From: Rugalucina vietnamica | Lineage: Eukaryota; Mollusca; Bivalvia; Lucinida; Lucinidae | Length of the DNA stretch: 64,000 bases | Assembly (NCBI GenBank): GCA_964017185.1 | Contig: OZ024880.1 | Span: 35,244,329-35,308,328, forward strand | Direction: 5' to 3' | Shown here: one piece after another, positions 63,045-64,000 of the stretch | Layout of the letters: each line of letters starts with the position of its first letter | Position numbering within the stretch: position 1 is the first letter of the stretch | Translations under genes and position numbers: made by a program | The notes under the pieces: generated by a model | What the model saw: only the letters and a program-made list of their open reading frames with translations | Told to the model about the DNA's origin: nothing | The model's database searches: none

Positions 63045-64000
63045 AACCAGAGGACCAATGGTCCTGTAAACGCTCACCTGAGATCTGCTGCATATACCAA
63101 TAAACATGTTTGAATATTATGGTATTTAACTCCAGTGCAGGGGCAGATGAAGCCCTTGGGCCATTTTCTTTTTTCAGAATCATCAATTTTCTGTCCATTT
63201 GCCAAATTCCTGCTGGCTTTTCCCTTCAAATGACATTTTAACAGTTTTCCCAATTCAAATGCATAGGCAACCCATGTTAACCTTGCCATAAACTTGGTCG
63301 AGGTCATCACAGGGTCATGATTTATATATACATTGGAGTACTTTCGCCATCGATGCTTCACGCCAAGTTTCCTTGAAATCAGTCTATTGGTTCAGAGAAG
63401 AAGATTTTTGATGGGTTTTTACCATATATGGGCATGGCGGCCATCTTTGTCATGTGACCTAGATTATTTATATACACATTGATTCCCCCATTCTATAGAT
63501 GCTTCACATAAAATTTGGCTTTGATTGACCAAGCGGTTTCAGAGGAGAAGACGTTTGAATATTGTGGAAATATACATGCATATTGCCGCGGGGTGGGGGC
63601 ACATGAGCCCCTGGGGTCCAATTTTTTTCAGAATCATTAATATTCAGTCCTACTTCCCATTTCCTGCAAGACTTTCACTTTAAATTACATTTTTAAAGTT
63701 TTCCCCATTCAAATGCATTGGCGACCTATGTTGACCTTGCCGTAAAATAGGTCAAGGTCATCACAGGGTCATGATTTATATATACATTGTAGTGCTTGAG
63801 CCATCGATGCTTCATGCCAAGTTTTGTTGAAATCGGTCCACCGGTTCTGGAGAAGAAGATTTTTGAAGGGTTTTTACCATATATGGGCATGGCAGCTATC
63901 TTGGTCATGTGACCTGGATTTTTTATATACATATCGTTGGCTCGTTGACAAAACCTCGTAACTGCAAAAAAACAAATTATTCAGGAGAAGCAAAAAACTA
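63045..64000. mobile_element. F5 repeat, truncated by the window edge
   Basis: aaccagaggaccaatggtcc onward, parallel to 59307 (cagatgaagcccttgggcca, gggcatggcggccatctttg, catgtgacctagattattta), with a second internal unit from about 63590. Confidence 0.75.

Overview
The window is animal nuclear DNA. It has spliced genes with GT-AG introns, long AT-rich introns, microsatellites, tRNA-derived SINEs, non-LTR retrotransposons and many short inverted-repeat transposons. There are no operons or CRISPR arrays. The repeat types, the RING/B-box/NHL-like gene and the secreted lectin genes point to a marine invertebrate, most likely a bivalve mollusc. That placement is inference from families I recognise, not from a species-diagnostic gene.

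Four host genes can be supported. (1) 1.7-7.6 kb, minus: the last three exons of a secreted mucin-like gene with about 18 Thr-rich 11-residue repeats, an Asp/aromatic-rich acidic block, an RKRR cleavage-like site, 13 tandem 13-residue repeats and a twice-used helical module. (2) and (3) 14.5-20.6 kb and 27.9-34.4 kb, minus: two paralogues encoding a signal peptide, a short helix, three Cys-rich (vWC/pacifastin-like) exons of 114 bp each and a two-exon fucolectin-like (FTP/F5-8C) domain. All internal introns are phase 1 and both frames are open (329 and 330 aa). (4) 42.0-44.5 kb, plus: an intronless RING/B-box protein with an NHL-like propeller tail and no obvious coiled coil.

The two lectin genes sit in a large direct segmental duplication (about 13.8-23.3 kb and 27.2-39.3 kb) that also carries a dead LINE upstream of each gene. 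Comparing the two units gives natural filled/empty sites for several mobile elements. At least five insertions are specific to unit B, three of them next to exons or upstream of the TATA box.

Most of the rest is transposon-derived. The dominant family (F1) is a foldback element of about 235 bp that begins GAGCC and ends GGCTC; I count about 28 copies, ten with perfect 4-bp A/T-rich target duplications. Other foldback families are F2 (core accgcctcgccgaggcggt), F3 (CCCCAGATG arms) and F4 (GCTCAGCTGAG arms). There is a 394-bp miniature LTR element with a primer-binding site matching tRNA-Leu(UAG), three TA-flanked Tc1/mariner- or pogo-like elements, LINE copies in all states of decay, a decayed LTR-retrotransposon gag inside a LINE, a 29-bp satellite, a 374-bp tandem repeat and a 44-bp minisatellite. 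From about 59 kb to the end the window is almost entirely repeats.
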